From Guadua angustifolia (taxonomy: Eukaryota; Streptophyta; Magnoliopsida; Poales; Poaceae): a stretch of DNA of 64,000 nt. Shown one piece after another: positions 23,530 to 35,057 of this stretch. The translations under genes and the position numbers were made by a program. How positions within the stretch are numbered: position 1 is the first letter of the stretch; each line of letters opens with the position of its first letter. The DNA is taken from contig CM070517.1 in assembly GCA_036346375.1 (NCBI GenBank), positions 7,419,161 through 7,483,160 of the forward strand, read 5' to 3'. The notes beneath the pieces were generated by a model, which was given only the letters and a program-made list of their open reading frames with translations, was not told the origin of the DNA and did not search any database.

Positions 23530-23626
23530 GTCCAAGAATTTGCTCACAGAGATCTCAAGAACTCAAGAAGTACACACACAGAGGAAGGAGGGAGGAGGGA
23601 GAGATGGGGATGAGTCGAGGGGTGGG

Positions 23627-23635
23627 ACTAAATAG
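23627..23635 (-). promoter_or_regulatory. TATA-like element of the RING-H2 gene
   Basis: Minus strand CTATTTAGT, about 100 bp upstream of the ATG at 23529, followed by a purine/pyrimidine-biased 5' leader. Position fits a core promoter; the sequence is a weak TATA variant. Confidence 0.4.
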
Positions 23636-23639
23636 CCAT

Positions 23640-25535
23640 TGTTTGATGTGGGAGTTTGTCTTTTTCTTTTCTTTTTCTTACTGGGAAGGCTGTTGCTGTA
23701 ATCTACGGTGACTTTGTTTAGGCACGGGTTTATCACTTTATCCTATTCCTCCTGTCCTTGTTAGGTCAGTAATATCGAAATTTTTATCTGCTGTCAGATC
23801 TAGTTAGTAACAGTTTTCGCTACAGCTAGGTTATTCAATATCGAAAGACTGGTTGATGAATTGACTGTCTTATCCTAACGCTGCACATAAGGTAATTATT
23901 TGGTTTGAAGAACAAAACGAGTTAGTTTATCACCATTGCATCCCTAGTAAACATATGCTTAGAATAATATAAGGGACCGTACCACAACATCCTGTACTAA
24001 TGTGAATGAGCCAATCCTCTTGAAAATGTTGCTAGCCCTTTTAGCTTTAGGCCCTCATTGGCCCTGGCCCCTGGGGATACGTTGGCAAATGTTATGGCTT
24101 ATTTGGTTTGAAGGACCGAACGGTAAATGAACCGTTCACTTTTAACTTGAACATAATGTATTTGTTTGGTTTGAAGAATGGGATAGATTGATTCATCATT
24201 ATCTTATCCCTAATAAGCATAAGCTTAGTGTAATATTAGGAATGGTTTCATCTTCCAAGTTTATAAGATGATCGTACGATAAACTAATCTATCCTATAGT
24301 AGGGTGACATTTCAAAGCAAACACCCTATCCGGACGACGGTAGCATTAGCTTGGATCAAAGCTATTCATATTAGAGTTCACAATTTAGCACCTTAAAGGT
24401 AACTCCTATCTTTAACAATGGGTTATCCTTTTTAAATATTTTTTACATACGAGGATACATGACTTGAGAGGGTTAGTCTAGTTTCATCTCTTCTGTATTT
24501 GCCAGGGTTTAATCGTTTTAACCAAATGAAGCTAACTCTTTACTCCGTCTTTACAAGATGCCAAAGCCCAAAACTGCAGAAACAGATTGGATTGGGGATT
24601 GGGTAATTTCGTTGACAGTGCAGTGATTAAGACAGGATGGGAGATAAGGTAGGGCAGGATAGACTAACTAGATAAGAATCGCAGCACATTGATTGTGGGA
24701 AAAGTTGCAGGCCGCTTTGGCGTTGCTGACCATGCGTGTATGCGGAGCAGCTATCCGACTCAATTCTATGGGCTGGGATCTCAGAGATTTCGGTGTATGC
24801 ACCGAGTCCAGGAAAGTCAGGAAGGGATAAGTCTGCCGTCTACGTGGAAACCCTTTTTTCAGGGCTGTGTGCCGTGGAATCAGTTAAACAGTGGATAGTT
24901 ACCGTAGATTAGACCTGACTTCGATCTTCCAAAAAAAAAGCTAAAAACAATCATATTTATAATTAGATGCATAAAAGAATTAGATTTTCTTCTCTTTATT
25001 TATCTTCTCTTGTACAATGAGGTGCAATATTTATAATATAAACCCCTTCAAGGGTAATTTCAGGATTCAACCAAAAAAACCTATACTAGATATTTATTAA
25101 CACTTTCCTTATACGAATACTACGTAATACATATACCTCATCAAAAACACATCCAAAAAATCCAGTGGGAATCAAAGGGATGGAGAAAAGAATACACTGT
25201 ATCTGCAAATTGTATTATACTTGTGGCTTCATTTAAAACCTTCATGTGAGAAAACTTTAGTAAAATTCATCAAGGAAAAGAGTGCAACTAGCAATTTTCT
25301 GGATTAGGGTAGCATCTTCAAGATCGTACTAAGGGTTATGATTAAGGGATTTACACCCCCTGAACTTTGTATCTCCCTAAATCATCTCGTTCCAATGCCA
25401 AGAACATATTTGGAAACTGGATGTCGGCAAATACTTAATGAATAAACTAGTAAGACTTTTGCATGGCTTAGTTGAGAGGATCTTTATCTCACTGTTTTTC
25501 TAGAGTTCATAATGATATAGAAGTGTGGGAACAAT
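23640..25535. other. Intergenic region with a diverged duplicated segment
   Basis: No gene supported. Two related stretches of about 85 bp occur about 265 bp apart: 23894-23978 and 24157-24242, both with TTTGGTTTGAAGAA, a run of ATC/CAT, TCCCTA.TAA.CATA..CTTAG and TAATAT.AGG. They may be the two halves or internal repeats of a small non-autonomous DNA transposon. The remainder is AT-rich with short frames lacking motifs. Confidence 0.5.
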
Positions 25536-25835
25536 CACTACTAGATATAGACACATCACAGACGGTTCGTAAGGGTTATTACAGACGGTTTTGTGAACCA
25601 TCTATACCGAAATGTCAATGATGATAATCAGTCATCACAAATAGTTTTGCAACCGTCAGTGAAAAAACCCATCTAGATGGTTCTAAATAAGAACCATCTG
25701 TGATGAGAGACATCACAGACAGTTCTTTCTAAATAAGAACCGTTTGTGATGTCCTCCTCATCACAGACGGTTCCAGACTAGAACCGTCTGTGATGAGAGG
25801 GACATTACAACGATTCTAATTTAAAACCATATGTG
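25536..25835 (+). mobile_element. CACTA-type transposon end with subterminal repeats
   Basis: It starts with CACTACTAGATATAG and is followed by at least seven copies, in both orientations, of a motif like CATCACAGACGGTTC / GAACCGTCTGTGATG up to about 25835. CACTA terminal triplets and closely spaced inverted subterminal repeats are typical of En/Spm-type elements, where the transposon's own DNA-binding protein binds. A matching opposite end was not found with certainty; see the end at 43264. Confidence 0.7.
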
Positions 25836-26305
25836 ATGTTGATTTTTCATTGTTTAATTAGTAAATTTTAATTTATTGGCTGGTCTTAGGAAATGCTAGC
25901 CATGCTCTCTGAAACAAAAGATAAAATACAGAGCATCACCAACATTATTATGACATGCATTTTAGAAATGATCTCTGATCACATATCAACATACAATGCA
26001 TCGATTTTAGAAATCAACTCTGATCGCACATTATAATATGGAGTGCATTCATCTAAGAAATCAACTCACATATATAAAAACCAATTGAATTCATAGTTAT
26101 TACAACTCATAAATTCACAGTATAAGGTTCACAAATTAATAGAAACGGTATCTAACAAATTCACAACTCTTCAGACGAGGCTTGAGTGGTGTTCGTCTTT
26201 TGGATTAATGACCTCACACATCAAGAAGGCACAGAGTTGTCCTCGAATACCTAGCAGGTTAGTCTGTTCTAACGTAGATTCAACGCATTGCCAAGCCTGT
26301 GATGG
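25836..26305. other. Non-coding sequence between CACTA end and gypsy LTR
   Basis: AT-rich sequence with a loosely repeated phrase (TTTAGAAAT.A.CTCTGATC around 25970 and 26008, with a further variant near 26054). No gene is visible. The last five bases GATGG (26301-26305) are the target duplication of the gypsy element that follows. Confidence 0.6.
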
Positions 26306-27566
26306 TGATGGGGACGGGTGTTCCCGATCTTTCAGTGAGATGATGGTACGTCGATTTGGGGGTGTTGATGGCACCGATCTAGGGCTTCCTACCAGCAGGT
26401 TGGGAGCTTCACAATCGCATTGCCAATCCACACAGATACAAGATCCAAACGATCAATTTTCCTGCAAGAAATCGAGAACCCGCAAGAACAAAGCATGAAG
26501 CAATCTAAATAGATAGTATTGAAATCAAACGAAACAAGTTGAGGTTCTGTTTCTCGGCTCGGGCGGTCTAGTCGACACGCGCAAACACGAGGAGGGACGC
26601 ACACGGGGTCTACCAAACACAACAAAACCTAAGCATAAAAGAACGGTGGTAGCCACATATATATAGGCGGCCAGGAGGTGTAGGGCAGCCAAAACAGCGG
26701 TGGCCACCAAAACCCTAAGATACATGGGCCATAGGCCCAAAAGGAATGTGACGTAGCACCTGGTAATTCTGTCCCGTAATTTTGTCCTGTGATTTCTCGT
26801 TGCTTCAAGATGAATTTGGAAGGGGGCTAGATCCATTGGAAATCTTATCTCCTAAGCTTTCAAACGGGTGGTCATACACCGAAAACGGAGTCCGGGAGTC
26901 CAAGTTATGTCCGTTTGAAGTACAGCTGCTCCTGGATGGCCGAACCGGACTCGGAGACGAATTCCCGTTAGATTTTTCTGTAGTTTCCCGATGCTTCAGG
27001 ATGAATTTGGCAGTGGGGCTAGATCCATTGGAAATCTTATCTCCTAAGCTTTCAAACGGGTGGTCGTACGCTGAAAACGGAGTCCGGGAGTCCAAGTTAT
27101 GTCCGTTTGAAGTACTGCTGCTCCTGGATGGCCGAACCGGACTCGGAGACGAATTCCCGTTAGATTGTTATGTGGTTTTCCAACGCTTCAGGACGAATTT
27201 GGCCTTGGTACTCGATCCATTTGAAAGGTTATCTCGATACCTTTCAAACGAGTGGTCGAACGTCGAAAACGGAGTTCGGATGTGGCCGTGGCGTCCGTTT
27301 GAAATCCTGCTGCTCCTGGATGGCCGAACTAGAATTGGAGACGAACTGAGCTTGATGTTGGGCTTTCCTTGGTGCGTGGGCTATCCTTAGTGGATGTTAT
27401 TGACGTGCTGGCCCAGCAAAGGTGGGTGGAAAGACCTTGCTTCTGGATTAAGCCCTCCATGCGTCGAGAGCGAAATAGCGGTCAAACAATGACGATCGGG
27501 GACGAAGTAGCAGTCGTAGGGGAAGAAGGACCAGCGGTTGTATCCTTGGTTGGGATGTCCTCATCA
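26306..27566 (-). repeat. 3' LTR of the pol-less gypsy element, 1261 bp
   Basis: Nearly identical to the LTR at 41574-42835. It contains three tandem units of about 191-192 bp starting at 26801, 26992 and 27184, each with CTTTCAAACG.GTGGTC and TCCTGGATGGCCGAAC. The pol end (DEDIPTKDTTAG) lies in its first 60 bp on the minus strand, so the reading frame enters the LTR. Confidence 0.93.
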
Positions 27567-27580
27567 TCCTCCCCTTCTTG
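27567..27580 (-). other. Polypurine tract of the pol-less gypsy element
   Basis: Minus strand AAGAAGGGGAGGA directly before the LTR start TGATGAGG. This is the plus-strand DNA primer of reverse transcription. The same tract precedes the LTR at 53442. Confidence 0.8.
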
Positions 27581-28190
27581 AATTGGAGTCGTCCTCGACT
27601 CCTTCTCATTCTCCTGCAAAAGGTTAGTGACAACAGGAGACAAAGAAACAGATGGTTGCAAACTTTTGGTGATGTCATCATATATTGTGGCATTGGCAGC
27701 TAACAAAACTACCCCTTTTAATTTACGATCAGATTTATCACTTGTTGCTTTAGGTAGATTTAGCTCATTAGCTATACTCTTCTTTTTAGTATCATTACTT
27801 TCGTGCTCTCTTTTTGCATGTTATGCAGCAACCTTACGTAATTCAGTGGGGGTCATTGGTTCCAAAATTATTTTCTTTCCTCAAACATGAAAGTGTATTG
27901 ATTGGTCCTACCATGATGTGTGGCATCTATATCATATATCCATGGTCTACCCAACAAAAGAGAACAAGCATCCATGGGTACAACATCGCAAACAACATGA
28001 TCATGATATGAACCGATAGAAATAGGGATTTGAACGGTTTTGTTACTGAACCTTACCATTAGAATTGAGCCACTCAATCTCATATGGTTGTTGTAGCGGA
28101 CTTATGGCCAAACCAAGCTTCTCGACCATATCCACACTAGCAAGGTTGTTGCAACTACCACCATCAATAATAACATGCCTTCGCTTCGTT
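27567..28190 (-). pseudogene. Gypsy protease and joined end-of-pol remnant
   Basis: The minus strand gives IIDGGSCNNLAS (about 28177-28142), the retropepsin site in the DGGS form of this gypsy group, then VEKLGL, SIGSYHDHVVCDVVPMDAC and LLGRPWIYDIDATHHGRTNQ (to about 27900). After a frameshift the reading goes on as KIILEPMTPTELRKVAA, stop, then a linker and ENEKESRTTP..DDEDIP, the end of the polyprotein. RT, RNase H and integrase, normally between these parts, are absent, so the protease is nearly joined to the C-terminus. Frameshifts and a stop prevent function. Confidence 0.82.
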
Positions 28191-29607
28191 CGTTGACTAC
28201 AAACTTTGTTTGGAAGATGGTATGGCGTTGATTTTGATCATCACGTGTGGGCTGCACATGCAATACTCGTGTGACAACAAGAGCTGGATATTTCTCGGAT
28301 CTTTGGACGTGATAATCTCTTCTTCTTGTTCTGCGGTGTTAGTGGCAACAAGAGCATATTCATTTTCATCAATGTCACTAGCACTAGTGTACTCACCATT
28401 TTCTCGATTATTAGAGCACGTTGATTAGGCGTCTCGCATCACGTGCCCCATTCCTTTGCATCGAAAGCATTGTGTTTCCCTTGTTCGACCGGGAGGCAGG
28501 CGAGGATGCACTCTTGGCGGTGCTTGAAGTGTGGTTGACCTGTTTGCCTCGAGATGCGTGATGGTGTCAAGTAGTAGGAGCAATGGTGTAGGTATACGCC
28601 CGAAATGGGAGATGATGCCTTGGTATGAAATGGACCGACTTGGATGTGGAAGAGCCTCCAAAATTACCTCGCGTTGTCGATCGTCGACTGCACTTCCCTT
28701 TCGCTTTCAAAGCAAGATGATACAAACGAGCGATAGAATTGTATTCTTTATAATCAAGTATGTCTTGTATCTCTCGGTTAAGCCCACCCAAAAACCTAGC
28801 CATTTTGCATCTTCACCCTCTTCTAACCCACAAAGCAACATGGCAATTTGCAATTCTTGATAATATTCCTCAACCGTTTTATCACCTTGATTAAAGCGCG
28901 CATTTTATTCAATAAGTCATGAGCATAGTATGTAGGAACAAATCTAGCCCTCATGACACGCTCAACCCATCCCAAGTTGTAGGTACATCACGGTTGGCTC
29001 TACAAAGTTCTTTCCACCAAATAGATGCAAAACGGTAAATTCACTAGTGGCGGCGTGAACCCTTCTACGCTTCGAGAGAAGTCATAGCAAGAAAATTTTG
29101 ATCTACCGCCAACTCCCAATCTAGGTAAGCATCAATTATAAGCACCATCAAAAGGAAGCATAGTAAATTTCATTTTTGCCATGGAATCATCACGTTCTTC
29201 CTTTGATCATGTTGATTTCTAGCCATACCTTGCTGTTATTATGAGTCGACGATGAGGTCGGTCGTTGTTCACATGTTCCCTGTAGTCGTCCTCGGTGTCG
29301 GCGGCGTAGTTGTTCTCCTCTTGATCCACCCGTGTAAAGGAGCGGTGGAGCACGCGTTGGCCCAAAGCATGACCAGCGACACCATTGTTGGGGCAGCACC
29401 TTGAAGAAGTTGTGCTAGTTGTGTTTGAAGCTCGATGAGGGGTGCCAATTGCGCTTGAATCGCATCAAGAGTGTCACGAGTTTGCATCTCATGCTGATGG
29501 TGCATCCTTTGAAATGAGTGACCCAACGCCGTTCTTTGGGGTGAGGGGTCCTCACGTTCATTTTCACTGCCGACGTTACTCCCATGATTGCTTGGAATAC
29601 CTGCCAT
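28191..29607 (-). pseudogene. Gypsy gag of the pol-less element
   Basis: The start ATG at 29607 gives MAGIPSNHGSNVGSENERED, followed by a helical QAQLAPLIELQTQLAQLLQ. After frameshifts come MARFLGGLNREIQDILDYKE (from 28803), ARLYHLALKAKGKC, and a zinc knuckle CFRCKGMGHVMRDA whose last Cys is replaced by Ala (about 28475-28434). Order and motifs match gag of grass gypsy elements with GPITRARA-type C-termini. Several frameshifts are present between 28860 and 29400. Confidence 0.82.
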
Positions 29608-29910
29608 GGTTAGTAGAAACAAAGAAACTCCACACAGATATGTAAGCTCCTGTGAACTACTAGGTTTTATGAAGTGGCAAGCCTCACACACGCTCAAGCT
29701 TCTACCAAGTTCTTACAAGTCCTCGATGGGGCAAGCGATTGCAAATTCCTGAACCTTGTGGTAAGAAGATGGTGGAGTTTGGACAGGCAATAATATGTAG
29801 CAAAGGAAGAACTAGTACCATTGAACCAAAGTAAGCTAAAAAGTCGTTCACAATCAGTACAGTGCGGGTCCTAGGCTAGACCGTGCTAGAGACGCGAGCC
29901 TAAACACCAA

Positions 29911-30180
29911 CACTACTACAGAACCGGCCTTCACAACCGGTCTATCACAAGCGGTTAGGTGCGCACCGCTTGTGCTCTACGTGCCACAAGCGGTTCGTGG
30001 GCAACGGGCGGGAGGGGGTCTCTAGAAGCGGTTCTTGACACGAACCCCTTTTGGAGTCCCATCTTTAGAAGCGGTTCGTGTCTAGAACCGCTTCTAGATA
30101 TCTAGAAGCGGTTCAAAACTCGAACCGCTTCTATAGGTGGAGATCCAGAAGCGGTTCGTGTGTAGAACCGCTTGTAGAGA
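29911..30180 (+). repeat. CACTA left end and subterminal repeats
   Basis: The terminal repeat is followed by several alternating copies of AGAAGCGGTTCG and its complement CGAACCGCTTCT, many arranged head to head. In En/Spm elements such arrays bind the transposon-encoded protein TNPA; that role is inferred here. Confidence 0.9.
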
Positions 30181-30198
30181 CCCCCGTCCCGCCCAGCG

Positions 30199-30210
30199 CA
30201 TTTAAACCCC
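30199..30210 (+). promoter_or_regulatory. TATA-like box of the CACTA transposase gene
   Basis: CATTTAAACCCC just inside the left repeat array, followed by a CT-rich leader (ATCTTCCTCC). It parallels the CCTATATAAA placed next to the internal array at 35531. The transposase ATG at 30765 follows a long intron-like AT-rich stretch ending in GTAG. Confidence 0.45.
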
Positions 30211-30764
30211 ATCTTCCTCCCCGAGCTCGCACAGACAAAGCAGAGTGGTGGGCGATAGCGATTCATGGGGAGGTGTGCCAAAATTTTCAATTGAGGTTAT
30301 TAGCTTGGAATTAATTGTTTCTAAGGTGAGTAATATGTTCTTGACATCCATCTCCCCATATATATATATTTTTTGTGCATTGGATGTTGAGAAATCATGT
30401 TTTGTTCTTGTGGGAATTATTAGTATTGTTTCATTGTTGGCTTATTTTTTGTTCTTAAGGCGATATATTGTTTGGTGTATGGAATGAAATGCAATAAATG
30501 TGAAACGATGAAAAATTACAAAGGTGGGGAAAAGGTAAAAATAATTTTTATTTAGTAAAATTAAAATGCGGATGATAGAAAAGGTTTGCTGAACATGTAA
30601 CAATTAGTTAGTTTTATTTTAAAAAATGCAGCAGGATTAGAAATAATTAGTTGGCTTTAGTTAAAAGAATGCGAGAATGATTAAAAATACAAAACTATTA
30701 GACATAGTTAGCTTTAATTAATTAAATATTGTGATAGATGTTGTTATTATTTTTATTGGTGTAG

Positions 30765-33700
30765 ATGAACCGGCAATGGATGTACAATGCGGACCGTCGG
30801 TCAAGAGAGTTCAGAGATGGCATGAAGGAGTTTCTCGACACGGCCGTTGCATTTTTGCCTCCAGGAAGCTTCATACGTTGTCCATGCGTAGACTGCAAGA
30901 ATGAGAAGGAGCACTCCGAACGATGGATGGTTATGAGCCATGTGATCACGAGAGGTTTCATTGCAAACTATACCTGCTGGACCCACCATGGAGAAACAGA
31001 GGCGATTCGACAGGAAGATGATAAAGAAGATGAAGAAGAGGAAGATAGAGCCAACAGTATGCCGGACACCACTCAATATGGGTCCGTGGAAGATACAGTC
31101 GACGAGTATGGCGATGATGAGTTAGATCAGATGCTCCGTGATGGAGAGGGAGAGTTCACAGAGGAAAGACAATACAAGAAGTTTCAGAGCATGGTAGAGG
31201 ACCACAGAACTGCTTTGTACCCAAACTGTGGACAGGGCCACAAAAAGCTGCGTACTACACTAGAACTCATGCAATGGAAGGCCACAAACGGTGTGTCAGA
31301 CAAGGCATTCAATGGTTTGTTATCACTCGTAAAGAAGTTGCTTAGGAAGGTAACACTCTACCGAATCTCACGATGAAGCGAAGCGAGTCCTCTGCCCTTT
31401 AGGATTGCAAGTCACGGAAGATACACGCATGTCCTAACGATTGTATCTGTATCGCAATGAGTATGCCGATTTGGAGGTTTGTCCGGCAGCGAAGAATCCG
31501 GTATAAGGTGCAGCCGTGACGATCCAGGTGAATTAGATGGGAATCGTACGAAGAAGAGAACTCCAGCCAAAGTATTGTGGTATTTCCCTGTGATCCCCCG
31601 GTTGAAGCGTCTGTTTGCTAACGAAGGTCATGCCAAGATGATGCGTTGGCATGCAGAAGAGCGTAAGGAAGGCGGATGTTAGACACCTGCAGATGGCTCG
31701 CGGTGGAGGAAAGTAGATCGGGCTTACCCGAACTTTGCAAATGAGGTCAGAAACATAAGGTTTGGGTTGAGCACCGATGGGATGAATCCTTTCGGTCAGT
31801 TGAGCAGCATCCATAGCACCTGGCCTGTGACGCTTTGCATCTATAACATTCCTCCATGGCTGTGCATGAAGCGGAAGTACATCATGATGCCATTGTTGAT
31901 CGAAGGCGAAGCAACACGAAACGACATCGATGTCTACGAAGCCATTGGTTGAAGACCTTGTGAAGTTGTGGGAGGATGGTGTACGGGTTTGGGATGAGTA
32001 CAAAAGAGAGTATTTCAACTGCGTGCATTGTTGTTTGTAACAATCAACGATTGGCTGCTCTCATAACTCTGTCCTACCAAACTGTCAAAGGATTTAAAGC
32101 TCGCACCGATGCATAGATGAAACGGATTGCATGTACGAAAAACTCTCGGAAGTGTGTGTACATGGGCCACTGCAGTTTCTTCTGGCAGTCATGCTTTGAG
32201 GTGGAAAGGCGATAAATTTAGCTGGGAACAGAATTGTGTTAAGCCTCAAAGCATCGTAATGGGCGACTTGTGTTTGCTATGATAAAGGATCTGAAAGTAG
32301 TATTTGGGAAGGGTCTTGGAAGCATACCTGTGCCGAACGAGGATGGTCATGCACCCACATGGAAGAAGAAATCAATATTTTGGGACCTGCCGTATTGGGA
32401 AGATTTGGAGGTTCGTCACTCGCTTGACTTCATGCACATCACGAAAAATGTTTGCTTGAACCTGCTAGGCTACATAGATATGTATGGCAAATCGAAAGAT
32501 ACACTGCAAGCTCGGAAGGACCTTGAAGACATGGAGGTGAGGAGTGACCTACATCCGAAAAACAAAGAAGGGACAAAACAACTTTTTCTACATCTGCGAG
32601 CTACACTCCAAGCAAAGAAGAGAAAAAAGCATGATTGAGTGTTTGAGCAGTGTGAAGGTCCTTCGGATACTCCTCAAATGTAAAGAGACTCGTAAACACG
32701 AAAGAGAACAAACTCAAGGCCTAAAATCCCATGATCGCCTTGTGTTGATGACCTGATTGCTCCATTAGTTGTCGAGGTATCTTGCCCGAGTGGGTGCGGG
32801 GACAATCACAAAGCTATGTTCCTTCCTGAACGCCATTTCGCAGAAGGTTGTCGAACCAGCTAAACTGCCTAAGTTGGAGGCTGATGTGGTACAAAGTTTG
32901 GTTAGCCTCGAGATGATCTTTCCTCCTGCATTCTTTGATATCATGGTTCATCTCACCGTTCACCTTGTCAAGGAGATAGGTATCCTCGGACGGTGTATCG
33001 CACAACATGTTCCCTTTCGAGAGGTACATGAGTGTCCTCAAGAAATACGTCAGAACCGTCAGCGTCCAGGAAGGCTGCATTGCCGAGGGCTACGTGACGG
33101 AGGAGGTGATAGAGTTTTGTGTGGATTACATGAATGATCTAAATCCTATCGGCGTCCCCATATCACGACACGAGGGGAGGCTACGGGGCAAAGGGACAAT
33201 AGGAAGGCAATCAGTTGCATGCAATGATCTTGTTGCATTCAAGCAAGCACATTTCAACGTTCAAGCAATCAACTATAGTCGCCCCTATGTCCTTCAAAGA
33301 CAAGAGTGTCCTACGCCACGAGTTCACAGGAAGACAGAGAGTTGGATAACCCTGAAGCACATGGATTCTTTTGGCGGTGCTCTGAAGTACATCCTTGAGG
33401 AAGGGTCAAGCGATGAACTATTGCAGCGCTTGGCTCGGGGACCATCACAAGAAATCGTGACATTCAAGGGGTATGAGATCAATGGTTACACATTCTACAC
33501 CGATTCGGGATAACAGAGCACCAACGAGCAATGGTGTCAGTATAGACGCCAAGACAACAACGGCAAAGTTGGACACATATTATGGTTTCATAGAAGAAAT
33601 ATGGGAGCTCGACTATGGACCTCTGAAGGTCCCTCTATTTAAGTGCCAATGGGTCAAGCTGACTCCAAACGGTGTGAAGGTCGACAAATACGGCATGACA

Positions 33701-33938
33701 ACCGTGGATCTCATGAAGTCGGCTATAGGCGCGAACCGTTTGTTCTCGCGACGATGTGATCCAGGTCTTCTATGTAATGGACATGTCAAGCAAACCTAAG
33801 AAGCAGAAGGACAAGCAAAAGGTAATGCCAAAGCGACATGTGGTTCTCCAAGGCAAACGAAGGATTGTAGGAGTTGAGAACGTCACCGACGAGGAAGAGT
33901 ATGGTCGATTCGACGAGCTCCCTCCTTTTACAGCTTGA
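30765..33938 (+). pseudogene. TNP2-type CACTA transposase, frameshifted
   Basis: This is the DDE-type enzyme that cuts and pastes CACTA elements. The first frame (30765-31373) is open and holds the transposase-associated domain: MNRQWMYNADRRSREF, then CPCVDCKNEK. After this the Transposase_21 region is read in many short frames: VLWYFPVIPRLKRLFANE (about 31580), GLSTDGMNPFGQLSS (about 31760), PPWLCMKRKY, NDIDVYEA, KKKSIFWDLPYWEDLEVRHS, FMHITKNVCLNLLG (about 32430). A DUF4218-like region (FPPAFFDIMVHLTVHLVKE; FPFERYMSVLKKYVR) and a DUF4216-like region (YYGFIEEIWELDYGPLKVPL, then NGVKVDKYG) follow, with a basic tail to 33938. At least eight frameshifts or stops occur between 31376 and 33800, so it is inactive. 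The start at 30765 follows an intron-acceptor-like GTAG. Confidence 0.9.
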
Positions 33939-34298
33939 TGTCGACATAAGCGTCCTGCGTGGCGATGATGTCGATGCTCCTTACATACGCCACGATCATA
34001 ACGAAGGAACAATTGTAAAGACGAAGACTTAAGATGTACTACTTGTATACAAATTATTCCATATGATCATGTTGATATGTTGATGTTTAACATTGCTTGT
34101 ACATAATTATTTATACAAATTTTAAAATGAAAACAAAGCTTGAAAACCATTTGTACACATTTTAAAATGAGAACAAAGCCCTAAAATTTATATCCACTCT
34201 ATGAAAGAATTGCGTAAATTTTACCATAAAAGAGAAATTCAGCTTAGCATAGTTAGCTCATAAATTCCCATACAAAAACCCCAAAAGCAGTGTGAAAT
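33939..34298. other. Convergent intergenic region in the CACTA
   Basis: AT-rich 3' flanks of the transposase gene (+) and the GRF gene (-), which end toward each other. It contains a short direct repeat TTTTAAAATGA.AACAAAG (about 34118-34137 and 34159-34178). No gene is visible. Confidence 0.6.
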
Positions 34299-34826
34299 TT
34301 ATAACATTACAATGATAGCTATATTAACTAAAAGGAGCAACATTACAATGATAGCTATATTAACTAATTTCTTTAGCATGTCCTCTACTCTTTCCATCCT
34401 TTCTTCTAGCTTTTTAATACTCTTGTTGTCATCGAAGCGGTGGGATGTGCATCTCTCCTCTTATAGACACTAGTCGTCGGATCTGTGAACTCTCCTTGGC
34501 AAACAAATCTTCTTGTAATGCAGCAATTTGCATTGCAAGATTTTCAAGACTATGGTCTGGCTTTTATCACTTAACGCTAATCTGGACATCTTGTGCCCTT
34601 CAAATGTAAAGAATGGAACGGAAGGTGAAAGTCAAGGAATATGAACAAATGAATAACTTCAAAAACTTACCGACATATTCGAACACTTCATGAACACTCG
34701 GGATGGATTCTTGGATGTACGGGAGGTGAACACATTTACAGGATCTCCGCATCGAGGACACGATAGCTTCATCCGCAATGCCTCTAGTTGTCTCTTCGTC
34801 TCGCCATTTGATGAAGCCGTCGACAT
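34299..34826 (-). CDS. GRF-type zinc finger protein with coiled coil and C-terminal membrane helix, CACTA-borne, two exons, one frameshift
   Basis: Exon one (34826-34671) encodes 52 residues, including a GRF zinc-finger half: C23PRC26 followed by TSRTSKNPSRVFMKC48. A consensus donor TCG|GTAAGT is at 34670. Downstream on the same strand are coiled-coil segments HSLENLAMQIAALQEDLFAK and KKLEERMERVEDMLKKL, then a hydrophobic end VNIAIIVMLLLLVNIAIIVM and a stop at 34299. The acceptor is not certain (an AG near 34553-34560 gives the right phase), and one single-base frameshift separates the coiled-coil segments. GRF fingers bind nucleic acid; finger plus coiled coil plus C-terminal helix occurs in small plant proteins of unknown role. 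The gene diverges from the central repeat module. The terminal helix contains a 36-bp in-frame tandem duplication (34302-34372). Confidence 0.62.
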
Positions 34827-35057
34827 GAATTAATTGCTTCAAAGAGTGAAACAAATTACCATCAACAATATTTTTCTTTACTCCAACATGAATATATCAA
34901 CAAAACTCCTTGTGGGCATTTCACCGAACACCTTGTGGGCATGAAAACAGAGAGCAGGAGGGAGCGTGCGACAGAGAGGAGGCGCTTGGGACTTAGAAAA
35001 TTTGAAGGTGTGGGAGAGTGCATGCGGGGACTTAGAGAGTTTAAAAGCTCTAACTTC

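Noticed and set aside
22813..23613. Long plus-strand open frame of 266 codons opposite the RING-H2 gene
   Set aside because: It is the GC-rich mirror of the RING-H2 coding strand and of its duplicated 3' end; it has no domain, while the minus strand has a perfect RING-H2 signature.
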